A stretch of DNA of 48,728 nucleotides from the IMG/VR virus record IMGVR_UViG_3300045119_000066, positions 1 through 48,728 of that record; one strand, written 5' to 3'. Positions 46,577-48,728 of the stretch are shown here, piece after piece. Below the pieces are notes generated by a model. That model made no database searches. It was not told the DNA's origin and saw only the letters and a list, made by a program, of their open reading frames with translations. The translations under genes were made by a program, and so were the position numbers. This DNA is from a virus. Each line of letters opens with the position of its first letter. Position 1 is the stretch's first letter.

Positions 46577-46860
46577 GGCGGCGCAACGGTCTCTCAATGT
46601 CGGCGGACGAGGTGAAGATCGCGCTCGCCGCATTGGACCTTGAGGGCCAGCCGCACAAGGTCGCGCGTATCTTCGATCACAACGTCAGGTCTGTGTGGCG
46701 CTGGCAGCGAGACGGCGCACCTCCCCATGTGGCGCTGGCGTTCGACGAACTGCTGGCGGGCCGCGTCCACATACACGGGGTCAAGTATCTGCTGCGGCGC
46801 ATGGGCCGCTCGCGCGACGACGGCGACCGCTACCGGCAACCAACAGGAGGATACCCATGA
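46573..46860 (+). CDS. Helix-turn-helix-like protein
   Basis: A 95-residue protein with ATG 46573 overlapping the previous stop. VKIALAALDLEGQPHKVARI and VRSVWRWQRDGAPPHVALAF make a helix-turn-helix like those of small phage regulators. It ends basic. A regulator or replication DNA binder is possible. Confidence 0.65.
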   Translation: MRRRNGLSMSADEVKIALAALDLEGQPHKVARIFDHNVRSVWRWQRDGAPPHVALAFDELLAGRVHIHGVKYLLRRMGRSRDDGDRYRQPTGGYP

Positions 46861-47099
46861 CCCCAGAACAGCGCCGAATAACGCAAGAGCAGATCGACGG
46901 CTTCGAGGCCACGCTGCGTGATGGCATGAGGCCGTTAAAGCTAATCGAGAGGGGCTACGATCCAATAATAGTCGAGGCGGAAGAACGCGGGATGCGGTCG
47001 ATGATTGCCGATCTCAAAAAACAGCTATCGGACGATGTTGGCCCTCAAGCGCCGAACTCCACCACCTCCTCGTCGGGGACCGAGAGGGCATCTTCATAG
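46857..47099 (+). CDS. Helical unknown protein
   Basis: An 80-residue protein from ATG 46857 after AGGAGGATACCC. Mainly one charged helical hairpin (RITQEQIDGFEATLRDG, IVEAEERGMRSMIADLKKQL). The tail overlaps the convergent gene by 55 bases. Unrecognised. Confidence 0.65.
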   Translation: MTPEQRRITQEQIDGFEATLRDGMRPLKLIERGYDPIIVEAEERGMRSMIADLKKQLSDDVGPQAPNSTTSSSGTERASS

Positions 47100-47806
47100 G
47101 CGTCCAGAGGCAGCGCCGAGGCGTAGGGCGGTAGCTGGTCTTCGATGACTTCGGTGGCCGGGGCGTTGAGCTGGTGCAGCCGTAGCCCGTTTGTGGCCCG
47201 CCCTGCCACATGCCACGTTGGCGCTATCCAGATACCGGGGCGACCGTCGAGCTGGCCGTAGTAGGATTCCTTCTTTGTGCTGGCTTCGTGCCGCTCCGCC
47301 ATAGCGGCGTACCATTGTGTTTCCCGTGAAACAAAAAGCGTGGCCTTGTCAGTGACCGAGAAGGTCCGCGCTGGCGTGAAGCTGCGCGGTGTCAGGTCAG
47401 CGACCTTGACGTACTTCTCGCCGTTCCATTTCCAGCCGAAGGCTTCCGCCGTTGCGTTGAGCTTGTCGCGGTCGACCGGCGTGACCGGCGCGTAGCCATC
47501 GAACCTCTGCTGATTGAGCCACGTCACAGCCATCGGCACGAAACGCTTGCCTTCGTCCCCGTCTTTTCTCACGGCTTCGGCCCATTGGCGGGCGGCATCA
47601 ATGATGACTTCGGGCTTCACCCCGCCAGCCAGCAGCTTGAGCCACGACTCCCTCGCCTTGCTCTTGGGCTGGTCTCCGGCACGAGACGGCTTGATGAGCC
47701 AGAACTGCTCGAACATTTCGTTGGCTGGGGACAAGCCGGAAGCAACAGATGTGCCACGAGCTATGTCCTCTTGCTGGATGGCTTGGCCTAGTAGGTCTGT
47801 CTGCAT
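47045..47806 (-). CDS. Possible replication-initiation-type protein
   Basis: A 253-residue protein from ATG 47806 (GTG 47809 also possible) with AAGGAG upstream. The first half has the pattern I know from the C-terminal parts of phage replication proteins and helicase-loader-like proteins: EMFEQFWLIKPSRAGDQPKS, a WLKLLAGGVKPEVIIDAARQ helix, and FVPMAVTWLNQQRFDGY. The rest is unlike anything I know. If right, this is the only replication gene visible and would recruit host enzymes. It is downstream of the 47806 gene. Confidence 0.5.
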   Translation of the reverse strand: MQTDLLGQAIQQEDIARGTSVASGLSPANEMFEQFWLIKPSRAGDQPKSKARESWLKLLAGGVKPEVIIDAARQWAEAVRKDGDEGKRFVPMAVTWLNQQRFDGYAPVTPVDRDKLNATAEAFGWKWNGEKYVKVADLTPRSFTPARTFSVTDKATLFVSRETQWYAAMAERHEASTKKESYYGQLDGRPGIWIAPTWHVAGRATNGLRLHQLNAPATEVIEDQLPPYASALPLDAYEDALSVPDEEVVEFGA

Positions 47807-48252
47807 CACATGGCTCCTTGTTGCGGGGCGGTCAGCAAGTAGGACATACGCTCGACCAACGGACGCCCGTCGTCGGTCAGCATGTGCGGCATGAAGACCG
47901 CCTCAAAAGACAGGATGCCGCACTCGACGGCTGTGATCTGGCCCTTCACCCAATCGCGCAACAGCGAGTTGACGGCGACCAGACCTTGATTGAGCGCGGC
48001 TTCCTCGTAGTCATGCTTGTTCAGTCTGCGCTGACCGGACCACGGATTCTGCTTGAGCCAGAGGTTGGCCCAGCCCTGCGCCGACGCCTTGAGCTGCACC
48101 TGACGGCCTCGATGGCGGAAGGCCAGCAACACTGACTTGTCCTCGAAGTTGTCCATGAAGCCAACTGAATCGCAGCCGAACTGCTGGAGCATCTTGGTGA
48201 TTTCATCTCGCGCCTTCATTCCGCTGGTGGCGCTGGCGTAGGGTATCGGCAT
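47806..48252 (-). CDS. Conserved alphaproteobacterial phage protein
   Basis: A 148-residue protein from ATG 48252 after GGAGAAGACCA. Sequence MPIPYASATSGMKARDEITK, GRQVQLKASAQGWANLWLKQ, LLRDWVKGQITAVECGILSF recurs, in my memory, in phages of Rhizobiales, without a known job. It probably starts the small leftward run with the 47045 gene. Confidence 0.72.
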   Translation of the reverse strand: MPIPYASATSGMKARDEITKMLQQFGCDSVGFMDNFEDKSVLLAFRHRGRQVQLKASAQGWANLWLKQNPWSGQRRLNKHDYEEAALNQGLVAVNSLLRDWVKGQITAVECGILSFEAVFMPHMLTDDGRPLVERMSYLLTAPQQGAM

Positions 48253-48561
48253 TGGTCTTCTCCTGTTTGCATAGCCCGGACCCCGTGACCCTCCCCTCCG
48301 GGTGGAGGAGACACGATGAGGGGGAAGCTCGAAGCGCGTATAGCCTAGCTGCGTTGTATCGGTCGCCAGCCGCCTCCCCCCGGGGGTAAGGCCCACGGTC
48401 CTACGCAACTCACACTGGGGTACTGGTCGCTAGGTTGTCTCTCAGGACGCTTCCATCCATTCGAGGCGTCGGGGTCGCCCGCCGCGCTGTTCGCTCGTTG
48501 ATTCGACCGGGATCAAGAGTGAGAGAAGACCCGCATACCCACGCGCCCGGGGATTTCCCGG
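48253..48561. other. 309-base intergenic region before the right repeat
   Basis: No gene seen. It contains small hairpins (CCTCC-GGGT-GGAGG at 48295-48308), a CCCCCGGGGG palindrome near 48376-48385, and an imperfect GCGCC...GGCGC hairpin at 48543-48564 that crosses into the repeat. With 1-156 it forms a 465-base non-coding span on the circular map. I cannot name a function; an origin or end-recognition site is possible. Confidence 0.4.
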
Positions 48562-48728
48562 CGCTCGCCCTTGACGAATTGTGTGGGGTGTTTAGGTTGC
48601 GGGTTGTCGCCCGCTGGTTCTCCAGTTGTTGGTGGCTCCTTCGTTAAGGCTTGGTCTCCTTGACGGTGGTCTTTCTCCGTTTAGGGCGGTCCTTCGGGGC
48701 CGCCCTTTGCGTTCGTGTCAAGCTACGC
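48562..48728. repeat. Right copy of 167-bp direct terminal repeat
   Basis: Same sequence as 1-167 apart from T at 48667 where the left copy has C at 106. The copy stops at the end of the window. Because of it, the features at 10-147 are duplicated here, including the terminator hairpin at 48684-48708. Confidence 0.95.

Noticed and set aside
48435-48647. 70-residue plus-strand frame at the right end
   Set aside because: It crosses into the terminal repeat, has no ribosome site and looks like random Arg/Ser-rich sequence.
1-48728. CRISPR array, insertion sequence or integrase
   Set aside because: No spaced repeat array, transposase or recombinase pattern was seen in any frame I read.

Overview
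The window is an essentially complete genome of a short-tailed (podovirus-like) double-stranded DNA phage. The first 167 bases recur at the right end (48562-48728) with one mismatch, so the unique sequence is about 48.56 kb and the map is either circular or terminally redundant. The DNA is GC-rich and genes are packed with ATGA-type overlaps. Several small proteins resemble ones I associate with phages of Rhizobiales and related Alphaproteobacteria. A host in that group, one that makes exosortase, is an inference. I see no integrase, no phage RNA polymerase and no DNA polymerase, so the phage must lean on host transcription and replication.

Layout. (1) 157-977, minus: a Cro/YdaS-like repressor with an operator and promoter in front of it, then an MT-A70 adenine methyltransferase. 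(2) 1051-7588, plus: recombination and packaging genes: YqaJ-type exonuclease, ERF annealing protein, small DNA-binding, zinc-ribbon and unknown proteins, RusA resolvase, large terminase. (3) 38967 down to 7536, minus: a 31-kb late region: small terminase, tRNA(CAU), an Acb2-like protein, small proteins, an exported M15-type lysin, a GNAT-like protein, three MC(M/F)GGG proteins, portal, Bbp19-like protein, scaffold, capsid, tail tubular proteins A and B (T7 gp11/gp12 type), internal virion proteins (gp14-like, a transglycosylase-amidase fusion, and a 2042-residue protein), two tail fibre or adhesin genes and a lysis-like cassette. (4) 38968-39421: a 454-base non-coding control region between the late region and the next block. 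(5) 39422-43010, plus: a MoxR/CobS-type AAA+ ATPase with a VWA-like partner, then small zinc-binding and membrane proteins. (6) 43378-44749, minus: a PEP-CTERM-type sorted surface protein and an unknown gene. (7) 44908-47099, plus: a DUF3846-like protein and small genes. (8) 47045-48252, minus: a possible replication protein and a conserved unknown protein.

The most unusual items are: a double-hairpin leader RNA present three times, each just after a stop codon and ending in the same ribosome-binding sequence; strong over-representation of the heptamer AAAAGAC throughout the genome; a candidate anti-CBASS sponge; a sorting-signal protein that would need a host exosortase; two murein-cutting domains fused in one virion protein; and a lysin whose ribosome-binding site lies in a hairpin. 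All counts and alignments were made by eye.
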